Assembly (NCBI GenBank): GCA_006176705.1
Contig: QRFJ01004873.1
Span: forward strand, 62,001-126,000
DNA length: 64,000 bases
Direction of reading: 5' to 3'
Source: Cocos nucifera
Lineage: Eukaryota; Streptophyta; Magnoliopsida; Arecales; Arecaceae
Positions within the stretch are counted from its first letter, which is position 1. Each line of letters opens with the position of its first letter. The notes under the pieces were generated by a model. It was not told where the DNA came from. It worked only from the letters and a program-made list of their open reading frames with translations, and ran no database searches. Shown one piece after another: positions 43,287 to 56,804 of this stretch. The translations under genes and the position numbers were made by a program.

Positions 43287-45548
43287 TGTTAGATGTATGC
43301 CCAAGAAGTCAGATTGGCTGACACTTGTAATACACTTCTAAGGATAATTTTATAATTATGAGTATAAGTTAATAAATAGATTATTTTTTATCATAGTATG
43401 TATTTAAAATGTCTGTGGTACATTCTTTGAGTTAATGGTAATGATAATTCATATTTTCAAGTGTTGAAAATTTGAGACATGAATTTTTATAATTAACTCA
43501 TAAACAGCTCTCGATCGTAGGATCATCACGAGGATGGTGATCGATTCGAAAGATTGGTATATGATCATTTTTTTAGGATAGATGTGTCTTGAGTCTATGG
43601 TGTGGAGACATCGAAGTAAGAGTATAGATACTTATTAGAGAATGAGGGCACTGAGCATGACCACCTCGAGCAGTCATAAGAAAGTCTACCTTCTTGTCGA
43701 CGACTGAGTCGATGCTGCAATGGTGTATTTGGTTCTTTGACCTAAGGTGCATTGACAGTTCACCTCAAGGATGTTATAGTTTGACTACACCATAACTCGA
43801 TCTCCTAATCATTCAGAATCCTGAGGTGTATGTTGGCTATAGAATGTTCATTGTAGGAATTGGATTGCACTAATAGGGGATCTATCTACCTTGGTAGATG
43901 AGGAGCAGCCCTATGATAATCATGAGATTGAGTCCTTAAGCCCATGGCCAGTGAAGATGATAGAAATAGTTTCTATTAGGATTTTACATTGGACTCGAAT
44001 CGAATGATTAATTCATATGACAAATGTTGGGTTTGATGAGCTCACCTTAACCTTAATCCAGTCGGGGCTCAAGATAGAAGAATCCAATCACACAGATAAC
44101 AGCACCAAGAGATTTATTTTCAATTCTGATGGGTTGCCACTATATACTGCTAGATATCATTGGTAGATTTTGGGAGCAATTAGAATGATTTTGATGATCA
44201 ATAATTCTAATTATATGAATCAAAAATATTCTGATCCATTGAAAGGTGTTTCGATGATGTCGATGATAGAGATCACGACATGTCTCATTATCATATAGAA
44301 CTAAATCTAATTGGATCACACAAATAAGAGTTTGGGTCTAGATGTCATCAATTAAGCTAACCTAGTTTGATTTATTTGGATTAGATCCAATCAGGTTCAA
44401 GGTAATCGTGCTAGCACATGGTTGAGCCAGACTTTCTCCTTCTATAATCTTTGTGATTCATCGCAATCGAGTTAAATTTGATTTGACTCATTCTTGTATC
44501 TTGAATAGATTTATTTTCATCTGACTAGAACCTATCTAGGTTAGATTAATTATAGAAATTAAATCCATTCATAGTGTAAATGGACTAGGGTCAAAAGTTG
44601 ACCTATTTGAGAGAATTGAGGGTCATCTGATCAGATACTTATAAAAAATTCTATAGAAATCATTTTGATCAAATTTTTGGATATCTGATGGCACAGGAGT
44701 CACAAATTGGGTGTACCAAATTTTGTAATTTTTGGAGGTGCCTAGATTGAGTTATGAAAGAGTTTGATTTAGATTAATCTCTTGAGGGAAGAGTCCTAGG
44801 TGCAGTGGACTCTTCCTTATCTACTTATGCTGACACCTTTATGAATCAATTTTGGTGACAAAATTAGATGAGATCTGGTGGTTTTTTGTGTAGAATAATC
44901 CCTAGAGTTCCTTTGATCAAATAATAAGTGATTTGGTCAAAGAAGGACTCTAGATGTTATTGGGTTTGAGAAACCTTTCTCATGCCATTGTGAAGCATCG
45001 CATAAAATATATTTTCCACACCCAAAGGAGCTAGCTCTTAGATATCCCATACCCCCTTATCCACTCTCTCCCTCTCTTTTATAAGCTTAAAAAGTTAGGC
45101 ACAAATTTGAGTTAAAGGTCCTAGGTTTTTGGCACAAGATTCAGGATCTACACGATGGTGTTCGTGAGACGGACAAGCAGCCTTCTCAAATTATTTTGAA
45201 GGTTCTTCAGATCAGATTCATATCTAATTTTTGAAGAAAAGATTCATGAGGAGAAGGCATCCAGATCCTACCTGAGTGGATACCGGTAGAGGCCAAGCGT
45301 GTGCGTGGCTCCTTCCAGAATCTTAGGATAGATTAGGATCATCGTGGGGTAATTTGATTACCCAAAGCAAAGGTATGAAATTAAATTAGATTTAATTTTA
45401 TTTTTAATTTTTAATATTAGATCTTTAGTATTAGATCCAAGATGTCTTAGATCTAATTAGGATCTTAAAAATTTTTATTTTAAAATATTTCTTTAAATCC
45501 AATCAGATCTAAACGATCCTGTGCAAGAAAAATAGAATTTTTACTTCA
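43287..45548 (+). repeat. 5' LTR of element K
   Basis: 2262 bp from TGTTAGATG to TTACTTCA. It aligns with C's split 3' LTR and, less well, with A's. A GGTCAA/TTGACC pair occurs near 44590 but no W-box cluster. Confidence 0.9.
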
Positions 45549-45550
45549 AC

Positions 45551-45563
45551 TGGTATTAGAGCC
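45551..45563 (+). other. Primer-binding site of element K (tRNA-iMet)
   Basis: TGGTATTAGAGCC, one base different from A's TGGTATCAGAGCC (C to T), two bases after the LTR. Confidence 0.88.
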
Positions 45564-47453
45564 AAATTGGCAACTCATCAGATCTATTTTAGATTTAATT
45601 TAATTTTTATTTATGATCTGATATTAAAAAATTTTAGATGTTACATCAGATGTGATTAGATCTAAAATTAAAAAATTAAAAATTAAATCATTTAGATCTA
45701 AAATGTATGAGATGCATGACTAGACTAGGTATAGAATAGTTCTATGTGTAGTCTAGTATGATTATGTATTTAATTTGATTAAATATAATTTTAGATCTAT
45801 TTAATTTTTATTTTTTTTGATATTATAATTATTATAATTAGATCTAAAAATAGAAAATAAAATTTTAATTTTTGATTTATTCATATGAGATATGAAAGAT
45901 GCATGCTTAGACTAGTTATAGAATATTTCTATAAAATATCTAGAATTATTTTATTTGATATGATCAAATTTAAATTTTATTTTTTAGATATTATATATAA
46001 TATATTAGATCTAAAAGCATGCATATTTAATTTAGTTATGATACATGAGATGTATGCAAAAATGTATAAGTTAGATCATTCATTGTATATGCGATATATG
46101 ATTTAGATTTAACTAGTTTTATAGTAGAAATTATATTTCTAATTAAGATGTTCTCCTTGGCCATCCGGTCATAAGAACAAAGTAAAATTTAAAGATCCTC
46201 TCCTTCCATTCGATGGGGTGTTCTTATAATGTGTAGGGATGCTGCACGTTCATTCTTAATAAAAAATTAAAACTTATTTTTTTACAAAATTTTATATCTT
46301 GAAATCCTAAAATTTTATTACATATTTTATTCATGAATCCAAAATTTAATTAAGAATTAAGATTATGAAATTAATTAGGTCTAAAAATTATGAATTTTTA
46401 GATCTAAGATATATTCATAAAATTGGGTTCGAGCTTTGGTAGCTTAATTAGGTCTAGCGGTTGATCAAACTGAATCAAGAGTTGGTTAGGTGAGATTAAA
46501 GAAAGCTTAGATTTGATCAGCCTAATAAGATTAAGTTTGGGTCAAGATCGAAATACATTGAGATGTGACTCGATCAATTCAAGACCTAATTTGGCTCCAT
46601 GATTCGAGCTTGAATTGTATGCTAATCCAATTAGTTCTGATTTGATAATTTGGTGTCTAAGATAAGTCTAGCAGATATGACCAACTAATTTTTAATTAAT
46701 AAATACTCGATCTGAATGCGTTCTTATTGAGTTAATGGCATATCCCTTCCACTGGTCTCACTTACCTGACCATTTATGTTGACCCAGTTCTGATTCGAGG
46801 TGGCTAACAATTCGAGACAACCTATGCCACTAGATTAGTCATAATTGTTATGACTAAGTCAAGTCAAGTTTAAAGAGATCTAAATTAAATTTTTCTAAAA
46901 AAATATTAAGTCTAAGATCTTCCACCATTGTAGTGTGTGGGCCCTTCCTAGGATTGATTCTTCTCGACTGGATACAGTGGTTCAATTGCATCGAAAAGAT
47001 GCAACCATGTCTATTAGGCATTGGATGCTATGGGTTGGAGGATGGGTTGGGCTCAATATTCTAGATATGGAGAGGAACCCAATCAGAAATTCAATTCATG
47101 CAAATGGTGGGTCTGACTTAACTAAGGAGTGGATCAATATTTTGGATATGATGAGATTCATGAATTAAAGATCAGGTTTGGGTGCACCATAATTAGAGAA
47201 TCATTGGATAATAGTTGTTCACTCATCGATTGACCCATCACCAATAACTATTTGGTGAGGTGATGAGCCAGTCGGTGGAACCGCACCATCCACTAGAAAT
47301 TAATAATTATGAAGATTTTTGCATCTCTATCAAGGGAGTGTAGGGATCCAAAAAAATAGTGAGAGCCTAATTTATTTAAAAATAATACTTCTAAATAAAT
47401 TGATTAAGTCTAATTATAAAATCTAACTAAAAACTTTGACTCTCTATAGGAAG
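45564..47453 (+). other. Untranslated leader of element K
   Basis: Aligns with A's leader along its length. No gene. The conserved hairpin region is at about 46139-46262, where 'ggtcataagaac' and 'gttcttata' still pair and 'ccattcgatgg' is kept. Confidence 0.8.
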
Positions 47454-48320
47454 ATGTCTGTGTCCAACCCACTAGCCCGCATTCTGGACACCCATAGACT
47501 GACCGATCCAAATTACAAGGATGGACTTTGGAACTTCAAAATTATTTTGGATTTTGAGAAGTTGACTCATGTGTTGGAATAGGATCCTTCCACCTTACCA
47601 GTCCATCCATCTACTAATTAGAGAGCATCTCTTAAGAAGTGGATGGATGAAGATAATAAAGCCAGGTATTAAATGTTGGGCTCGATGTCTGATGAGCTCC
47701 AGTGCCAACATGAAGATATTAGGACTAGCCGACAAATATTGGCTCACTTGCAAGAATTATTTGGTGAACAGAGTCACGCAACCAAGTATCAAGTCACTAC
47801 GAGACTATTTAAGGCTCAAATGCATGATGGGCGGTCGGTCCAAGATCATTATCTGATGATGATCAAGGACATAGAAGAGCTTGAGAAGCTTGGTGTGAAG
47901 TTAGATCATGATCTGTAGATTGATATAATTCTACAGTCCTTGACTGATGCGTATGGACAGTTCATCATGAACTACCATATGCATAAACTTCAGAATACCT
48001 TGGCTAAACTTATGAACATGCTAGTTACTGCTGAGCTTTCTATGAAAGGTTCTAAAGACTCAGTACTTGTAGTGGAACAGACTCTTCCAAAAGAAAGTCT
48101 TTTGGAAAGAAGAAGTTCATGAAGAAGTAGAAGGTGGATGGTAGGAAGAAGAAGGTAGAGCTGAAGAAGAAGGCCGCTGACAAAAAAAATATTTCTATTA
48201 CAACACTGACGACCATTGAAAGTGGAACTACCCTCTTTATCTAGCCAGCTTGAAAAACAAGGAGGTAGGTCCTTTTGGAGGTATGCTCATTACAGAATAT
48301 AATCTTACGATTTCTTTTGC
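47454..48320 (+). pseudogene. gag of element K
   Basis: The ATG at 47454 (MSVSNPLARILDTHRLTD) is followed by stops at about 47580 and 47619. The core LGSMSDELQCQHEDI...LFGEQSHATKYQ and RSVQDHYLMMIKDIEELEKL is open at 47673-47918. A Lys-rich tail and a badly damaged zinc knuckle follow near 48190-48235. Same layout as A and C. Confidence 0.83.
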
Positions 48321-49660
48321 GTATAGTTGGATGCTTGACTCTGATTCTAGTGCTCACTTATGCACTTCTATATAAGGTCTTAAGGATAGCAGGAGGTTGA
48401 GGGATGGTGAGATGATCCCACACATCGGGAATGGAGCAAGAGTTGTTACTGTAGCCATGAAAATCTATCCTCTACGATTACCATCAGGATTAGACTTAGT
48501 ACTTAGGAATAACTTTTATGTGCCTGCAGCAAGCAGGAATTTGATTTTTGTTTCATGTTTAGCACAAGAAGGCTATGTAATTAGTTTTCTTAAGGACCAT
48601 TGTAATATTCTTTATGAAAGAAATAAAATTGCAAGTGATTTTCTTATAAATGATCTCTATCAGTTATATATTGATGTTTTCATTTTTAATATCGAGCAAA
48701 ACATAAATGCCATAGGATCAAAGCGACCTAGGGATAGTCTAAATGATAGGTATCTTTGGCACCTTAGGATAAATCATATAGCTGAAGATAGAGGATTAAT
48801 AATTTGGGGAAATCCGGGCTATTGAGTCCGTTGACTTTCGAGTCATATCTGATTTATGAATCATGCTTTCATGGCAAAAAGACCAAGCTCCCTTTTATGG
48901 GATATGGGAAAAGGACCATAGATCTACTTGCCTTAGTACATACTGATGTATGAGGTCCATTTGATGTGTCAACCAAGGATAATTATATCTACTTCGTCAT
49001 CTTTATTGATGATTTATCTCGGTATAGGTATGTGTATTTGATGCAACATAAGTCTAAAGCTTTTGAAAAGTTTAAGAAATTCATATTTGAGGTAGAAAAA
49101 TAAATAGAAAAATCCATTAAGGTTCCTCGATCAAATCAAGAAGGCGAATATCTTAGTCAAAAATTTCTAAACTATCTTAAGGATAATGGCATAGTCTCTC
49201 AATGGATTCTACCTAGAATGCCTCAACTTAACGAGATTTCAGAATGGAGAAACCGAACCCTATTAGATATGGTCCGATCCATGATGAGTTTCACGAACCT
49301 CCTTAAGTTTCTTTGGGAACATAGTCTGATGACTGCTATATATTTACTGAATAGAATTTCATCTAAAATTGTTCCTACCACACCGTATAAGATATGCCAT
49401 AGTAAGAAATCAAATCTGAGTCATCTCAAAATTTGGTATTGTTCGACCCATGCCAAGAGACAACAAGCGGACAAATTAGAGTTTAGATCCTTTATAGCTT
49501 GATTTATTGGATATCCTAAAGAGTTATTAGGATATTATTTCTATCTTCTAGAAGATCACAATGTGATTGTGAGTCGATATACCATTTTTTGTAAAAAATA
49601 GTTTATTCAAGATGGTGGCATCGGAAGATAGATTAGACTCGAGGAGAAAGTCTTCCAAGA
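48321..49660 (+). pseudogene. Protease to integrase of element K
   Basis: The protease site reads LDSDSSAHL (Gly to Asp), as a parallel change to C. An open stretch from 48397 runs to LWHLRINHIAEDR (pre-integrase, Gly of LGH lost). The integrase core shows HTDV*GPFD-like and NEISEWRNRTLLDMVRSMMSF with the catalytic Glu present. Several stops and shifts. Confidence 0.8.
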
Positions 49661-49679
49661 GCTACAAGCCAAGGACCCT

Positions 49680-50589
49680 ATGGAACCCAATCAGATTGAG
49701 CTAGCCCGGATACTACCTCCTCCACCTCGTAGATCAAGTAGAATTTTTCAACCTCCTGAAAGGTACTTAGATACTATATCAGAAGACGTAGAGAAAATGT
49801 TCCTCATGAAAAATAGGGTTCATGATGATGATCCTAAAACTTATGATGAGGCGATATTAGATATCGACTCCAAGAAATGGTTAGGGGCAACGAGGTTAGA
49901 GATTGACTCAATGCATTCGAACCAAGTCTGGACCCTTGGTAGATCTACCAGAAGGTATAGTACTTATTGGGTGTAAATGGATCTTCAAGAGAAAGATAGG
50001 TGGCGATGGGATTGTAGAGACATTCAAAGCAAGGCTCATAGCGAAAGGGTATAGTCAGCATGAGGGCATTGACCATCAAGATACTTTTTTGCCAATATCC
50101 ATGCTCAAATCCATCTACACATTGCTTGCTATTGTAGCCTATTTTGATTATGAAGTATGGCAGATGGATGTAAAAATGATGTTCTTAAATGGATATCTTA
50201 AGGAAGATATCTATATGGAACAACCACTAGAATTCACATTCATTAATAATGATCGCAAAGTATGCAAGCTACAAAGATCCATATATAGACTTAAGCAAGC
50301 ATCTCAGAGTTGGAATGCTCATTTCAATGATGTAATCAAATCATTTGGATTCATCATGAATGAGGAGGAGCCCCATGTATTCAAAAAGATCAGTGGGAGC
50401 GCTGTTGTCTTCCTCGTACTATATGTGGATGACATCCTCCTAATTGGAAATGATATTCTCATGTTGACTGCAGTCAAAATATGATTGTCTAAGAAGTTCT
50501 CTATGAAAGATCTAGGAGAGGCATCCTTGATTATAAAAATTAAGGTCTATAGGGATAGACCGAATAGGATGCTAGGTCTCTTATAAAAA
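49680..50589 (+). pseudogene. Reverse transcriptase of element K
   Basis: Linker MEPNQIELARILPPPPRRS, then GCKWIFKRKIGGDG, QMDVKMMFLNGYLKEDIYM and an intact YVDDILLIG box (about 50422-50448). The frame is open for about 190 residues from 49903, the longest open reverse transcriptase here. Stops at about 50484 and 50583 follow. Confidence 0.87.
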
Positions 50590-51402
50590 ATGTACATAGA
50601 GGAGGTGTTGAAGAGGTTTAGCATGGAAAACTCCAAGAGAGATTTAGTACCCTTCAAACATGGCATTCATCTCTCCAAGAAGATGTGCCTTAGCACACCT
50701 GAGGAGATTGAATGCATGAGCAAGATCCCTTATGCTTCAGCAATAGGGAGCCTCATGTATGCCATGCTATGTACGCGACCTAATATTGTCCATGCTGTGA
50801 GTGTCACGAGCAGGTATCAGTCGAATTCAGATGAAGAGCACTGAACTTCTGTGAAATGTATCCTTAAGTACTTGAGAAGGACTAAGGATATGTTTCTAAT
50901 TTTTAGTAACGGAGAACTCCAGGTCTAGGGATATACAAACTTGGATTTTATGTCCAACATAGATGATCGAAAATCGACATCTAGAAGTCTATTTGTGTGC
51001 AATGATGGTGCTATCAGCTGAAAGAGTTTCAAGCAGATGGTGATAGCAGACTCCACCATAGAAGCAGAATACATCGGTGTATCGAAGGCTGCAAAGGAGG
51101 CATTTTGGTATAAGAAGTTTGCCGCAGAGCTCAGAGTAATGGCATTAGATGCCATCCCTCTATTCTGCGATAATAATGATGCCATAGCCCTAGCTAAGGA
51201 GTCGAGGTCTCACAAGAAATCCAAGCACATCGAGCGACAATACTATCTCATCTATGATTACCTTGAAAAGAGATGCATCAAGGTCAAGAGAGTCGACACT
51301 GCATACAATATGGCTGACCCATTGACAAAGCCATCGAGCCAGCAGAAGATCAAAGCCAAACTTGAGAAGATGGGACTTAGATTTGTAGACAATTGGCTTT
51401 AG
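50590..51402 (+). pseudogene. RNase H of element K
   Basis: MYIEEVLKRFSMENSKRD and GSLMYAMLCTRPNIVH, a stop near 50844, then RNase H with DSTIEAEYIGVSKAAKEAFW and FCDNNDAIALAK, ending FVDNWL at a TAG about 14 bp before the 3' LTR. Confidence 0.87.
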
Positions 51403-51416
51403 GTCAAGTGGAAGTT

Positions 51417-52958
51417 TGTTAGATGTGTGTCCTAAAAGTCAAATTGGCTGATACTTGTAATACACTTCTAAGGGTAATTTTATAATTTTGACTATAAGTT
51501 AATAAATGGATTATTTTCTATCATAGTGTGTATTTAAAGTGTCTGTGATACATCCTTTGAGTTAATGGTAATGACAATTCATATTTTCAAGAGTTAAAAA
51601 TTTGAGACATGAATTTTCATAATTAACTCATAAACAGTTTTCGACCGTAGGATCATCATGAGTATGGTGATCAATCTGAAAGATTGGTGTACGATTACTT
51701 TTTTAAGATAGATGTGTCTTGAGTCTATGGTGTGAAGACACTAGAGCGAGAGTACAAGTACTCGTTAGAGAATGAGAGCACTGAGCATGACCACCTTGAG
51801 CAGTCATAAGAAAGTTTACCTTCTCGTCGATGACTGACTTGATGCTATAGTGGTGTGTCTGGTTCTTTGATCTAATGTGCATCGAAAGTTTACTTTAAGG
51901 ATGTTATAGTTTGACTACACCATAACTTGATCTTCTAGCCATTCGGAAGCTTGTGGTGTAGGCTATAGCATGTTCATTATTGGAAATGGATTGTACTAAT
52001 AGAAGATCTATCTACCTCGGTAGATGAGGAGCAGTCCTATGATAATTATGAGATTGAGTCCTTAAACCCATGGCCATGGCAAAGTGAAGGTGATAAAAAG
52101 AGTTTCTGTTAGGGTTTCATATTAGACTCAAATCGAATGATTAATTCATAAGACGGATGCTGGGTTTGATGAGTTCACCTTAACCCTAATCTAGTTGGAG
52201 CTCAAGATAGAAGAACCCAATCATACAGGTAATTGCATTAAGAGGTTCATTTTTAGTTCTGATGGGTTGCCACCATATACTGCTAGGTGTCACTGATTGA
52301 TTTTGGGAGCAATTAGAATGATTTTGATAATCAATAATTCTAATTGTATGAATCAAAAAAGTTCTGGTCCATCGAAAGGTATTTTAATAATGTCGATGAT
52401 AGAGATCGTAACATGACTCATTACCATATGAAATTGAACCTAACTAGGTCATGCAAACAAGGGTTTGGGTTTAGATGTTATCAATTAAGCTAAACCAGTT
52501 CGATTGATTTGGATTAGATCCAATCAGGTTCAAGATAATCATGCTAGCACATGATTGAGCCTGATTTTCTCCTTCTATAATCTTTTTGATTCGCCGCAAT
52601 CGAGTTAAATTTGATTTGACTAATTCTTGTATCTTGAATGCATTTATTTTCATCTGACTAGAACCTATCCAAGTCAGATTAATTATAGAAATTAAATCCA
52701 TTCATAGTGCAAATGGACTAGGGTCAAAAGTTGATCTATTTAAGTGATTTGAGGGTCACTTGATCAGATGCTTCTAAAAAATTTTTTAGAAATCATTTTG
52801 ATTTGATTTTTGGTTATGTGATAGGAAATGAGTCATACATTAAGTGTACCAAATTTTGTGATTTTTGGAGGTGCTTAGACTGAGTTGTGATAGTATTTGA
52901 TTTGGATCAAACTCTTGAGGGAAAAGTCCTAGGCATAGTGGACTCTTCCTTATCTACT
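51417..52958 (+). repeat. 3' LTR of element K, truncated
   Basis: Starts TGTTAGATGTGTGTCC and follows the K 5' LTR to '...cttatctact' (52958), about 1.54 of 2.26 kb. It then meets the reversed LTR L, giving a head-to-head LTR pair. Confidence 0.88.
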
Positions 52959-54452
52959 AGGTTCAGTTAGATCAAGAGAAATCCATTTAGAATTTTTGAA
53001 AGAGGCTTGTCCAAATTTCATCTCATGATTTTAGGACAAGCTCTAATCTGAAAAAGATAACCTTGTCTTATTTCCATCTTATGAGATTTAGAACAAGTCT
53101 TGATCAGGCCAGGATAAAGTCCAGTCAGAACAAGAAAAATCCTTACAGAGTTTTCTTATCCAAATAGTTTCAGAAATTAGCAGGTCTTATCTTGTTTCCA
53201 TCCGATGGATTAGGATAAGCCCAGATCAGGTTACGATAATACTTTTTTGACCTGGACAAGCTACAGTCTAACTAGGATAAGGTTTCTGGATGAGCCAAAT
53301 CTAATTTGACTCAATTGAGACAAACCAAAGTAACTATAGAAGGAGAATGTTCGGCTTAATCGTGTGCTAGTATGATTTTCTTGAACCTAATTTGATCTAA
53401 TCCAAATCAATCAAACTAGATTATCCTAATTGATGACATCTAGACCTAAACTCTTATTTGTGTGATCCAGTTAGGTTCAGTTCTGTATGATAATGGGATA
53501 TGTCACGATCTCCATCATCAACATCATCGAAATAACTTTTGATGGACCAGAACTTTTTTGATTCATCCAATTAGAGTCATCGATCAAGACAATTCTAATT
53601 GGTTCCAAAATCCACTAGTGACACCTAGTAGTATATAAAACTGAAAAATAAACCTCTAGGTGCAGCTACCTGTATGATTGGGTTCTTCTATCATGTGCCC
53701 CCATGGGATTAGGATTAAGATGAACTCATCAAACCCAACACCCATCATATGAATGAATCATTCAATTTTTATCCGATGTGAAACCCTAATAGAAACTCCT
53801 TTCTATTAGATTCAGGATACCATGGCCATGGGTTTTAGAACTCAATCTAATGATCATCATTAGACTACTCCTCTACCGAGGTTGATAGATCCCATTTTGG
53901 TACAATCCAATTCCTATAATGAAGATGCTATAGCCAACATACACCTCAAGATTCCGAATGGCTAGGAGATTGAGTTATGGTATAGTCAAACTATAACCTC
54001 CTTAAGATGAACTACTGATGCACCTTAGGTCAAAAAACCAGACACACGACTGTAGCATCAAGCTGGTCATCGATGAGAAGGTAGACTTTCTTATGATTGC
54101 TCGAGGTGGTCATGCTTAGTGCCCTTGTTCTTAACAAGTACCTATACTTTTGCTCTGATATCTCCACACCATAGACTCAAGACTCATCTGCTCTAAGAAA
54201 ATGATCATACACAGATCTTTTGGATTGATCACCACTCTCGTAATGATTCTATGATTGAAAGCAGTTTATGAGTTAATTATTATAACACTGCCTTAAATTT
54301 TCAACTCTTGAGAATATGTGTTATTATGCCTATTAACTCAATGGATGTATCATAGATACATTAATATACAATATGATAAAATAAATATTTTTTTAATTAA
54401 TTTTAAATCAAAATTATAAAAATGCTCCTAGAAAGTATTTAACAAGTGTCAG
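52959..54452 (-). repeat. Solo LTR L, second part
   Basis: The reversed LTR resumes. From about 53340 it is the complement of A/K LTR starts (aatgttcggcttaatcgtg, then gtgatccagttaggttc, down to tacaagtgtcag-like sequence at 54452). The middle (52960-53330) is a U3 variant with 'aggataag' and 'gacaag' phrases not seen in the other copies. The last ~20 bp of an LTR are replaced by 29 bp leading into J. Confidence 0.75.
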
Positions 54453-54481
54453 GTTGGGATATCAATTATTCGGATACCACT

Positions 54482-55494
54482 TGTTAAGAATTTAGGATCA
54501 AATTATTGCTGCAGAAAGAAGGAAGAAATAAAATAAGAAAAACAATCAAGCATGTAGATCGACCCAAAGGCTCGCCTCTATGGGGCATGCAAAGCTCCAC
54601 TATGAAAGAGAAAAATAGGCACAAGAGGAGAAGACCCACTCTCAACTTACCATACATAGATCTCTTTCAACTAGAAGCTATCCTCATAAAAGCTCTCTTA
54701 GAATTCTTTGGAAACTCTTAGAAGCTATAAGATGTCTGCCCTCATAGCCTCCTCGCTAGATGCTATGCACCTGTTGCTTCTCTATCTCATAGGCTACATG
54801 TACTCGATATTCTGCCAAGCTCCTCTCGACACTGCCTATGCCTCTCACACCACATGCGCCACCATGCTGGTCCACAGCACCTCAACCCTTTCAATAGATA
54901 AGAATCCTCTTCTCAATAGTTCACATGAGTCCTAACGGGGCTCTTTCTCCTAATATGAGTCAAACATGATCTTGATGGAGTCTTGAAATATTTTCCAACC
55001 TTTAGATTATGATCACAATCCTCCATAGCCACTGGATCCTATGGTTCATGCGCAACTCCGATAGACCCCTTGGATTAATCACCATCCGAGTCTAAATAGA
55101 AAAGTCCCATCCTATTCGAATCATTTCCATCAAGTCGGCTCTGTCAGGGGTCAAGCTAGCTTGACTGCATCTCATTCAAACTTCTACTTTCTGTCTACCT
55201 GAGAGAGTCAGCTTGGCTGTGGTTCTCACCGACTTGACCCAGCCTGAGCCAGCTTGGCCCCATATTCGAGCTAGCTTGACTGCTTGTTGATATTGATTCT
55301 CTTCTACTATGGATCGAATTCGAGATGTCAAATTCTAACAATCTCCACCTCGACTCGACATTTAGCCTCCACCTAATTTTGAGAGCTTGTGATCCATCTC
55401 GCCTCGATGCCCTTGGCATGCCTGCTAATCATGGATGGGCAAACATGGAAGTCCAGCCAGGCCACTCAATCTCACCTTCATTATGGGCTATGTC
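54482..55494 (-). mobile_element. Element J: relative of element I, partial
   Basis: An 859-bp LTR (54482-55340, plus ends TGTTAAGA...TTCTAACA) is followed on the plus side by the polypurine tract (ATCTCCACCTCGACTCG) and 154 bp matching I's internal region, cut by M at 55494. On the other side 'ggataccact' (54472-54481) resembles a primer site (minus TGGTATCC). U3 has ACCGAC (55228-55233) and GTCGGC (55134-55139). No coding sequence; frames at 54506-54935 and 55195-55552 are not gene-like. Confidence 0.7.
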
Positions 55495-56804
55495 TATTAG
55501 ATATATGTGCCCTAGAAGCCAGAATTGGCTGACACTTATAATACACTTCTAGGGGCAAAATTATAATTTTAACTAAAATCAATAAAATGGGTTATTTTCT
55601 ATCACATATGTGTATTTAGTGTCTGAGTTAATGGTAATGATAATTCATATTTTCAAGAGTTGAAAATTTAAGACATGAATAATTATTATTAACTCATAAA
55701 ATGCTTCCGACCATAGGATCATCACGAGGATGATGATTGATCCGGTAGATTGGTGTATAATCGCTTCTCTTTAGTAGATGAGTCTTGAGTCTATGGTGTG
55801 GAGATATCAGAGCAGAGTATAGATACTCGTTAGACAATGAGGGCATTGAGCGTGACCACCTCGAGTAGTCATTAGGAAGTCTATCTTCCCGTCAATGACT
55901 GACTCGATGCTGCTATGGTGTGTCTGATTCTTTGACCTGAGGGGCATCGACAGTTCACCTTGAGGGTGTTATAGTTTGACTACACCATAACTCGATCTCC
56001 TAGCCATTCGAAACCCTGAGGTGTATGTTGGCTATAGCATGTTCATTGTAGGTACTGGATTGCATCAAGATAAAATCTATCTACCTCGATGGTAGAGGAG
56101 CAGCTCTATGATGATCATGAGAATCAAGTCCAGAAGCCCATGGCCATGGCAGAGTGAAATAATAGAAAGAGTTTCAATTTAGGTTTTCATATCGGACTTG
56201 AATCGAATGATTACATCATATGATAGAGACTAGGGTTTGACGAGTTCACCTAAACCCTAATCTGATCAAGGCTCAAGATAGAAGAACTTAATCACACGGA
56301 TAGCTGCACCAAGAGGTTTGCATTCAGCTCTAATGGATTGCCACCATATACTGCTAGGTGTCACTGGTGTATTTTGGGAGCAATTAGAATAATTTAGATG
56401 ATCGATCATTCTAGCTATTTGAATCAAAAGAGTTCTGAACCATCGAAAGAAGTTTCGATGATATCGATGATAGAGATCATGACATATCATATTACTGTAT
56501 AAAATTGAACCTAACTGGATCACATAAACTAGAATTTGAATCTCGTGATCATTAGTTGAACTGATTCAGTTCAATTAATCTGAATGAGATTCAATTAGAT
56601 TCAAGAAAATCGTGCTAGCACTCGATTGAACCTAACGTTCTTCTTTTACTATCATAAATAGTTGTCCTGACTGAGCCAAAGGAGTTTGTGCTCATTCAGA
56701 AGCCTTGACTTGGTCTGACTGGAGTCTGTCCAGATCAGAAAAGGATTGTCTTATTTTGTAAGATAATACCTGTCATTTTTTGTCACCTACCATTTCTCAT
56801 CCTT
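55495..56804 (+). repeat. Truncated 5' LTR of element M
   Basis: Matches A's LTR from its start to '...ccatttct' just before the W-box cluster, which is absent. A short part near 55625 is also missing ('gatacatcctt' is lost). No TATA box remains. Confidence 0.87.

Larger units (their letters stand above)
43287..52958 (+). mobile_element. Element K: A-related copia retrotransposon (C subfamily)
   Basis: 5' LTR, primer site, leader, gag, pol and the first two thirds of a 3' LTR, inserted in L. The LTR start TGTTAGATGTATGCC places it with C. Coding has many stops but most domains align end to end with A. The 3' LTR breaks at 52958 and L resumes, so the K/L right junction has a deletion. The left target repeat would be cgcgg (43282-43286). 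Confidence 0.9.

Noticed and set aside
54506..54935. Two frames that could be a small host gene
   Set aside because: They lie in J's LTR, whose ends and polypurine tract are identified; no protein family recognised.
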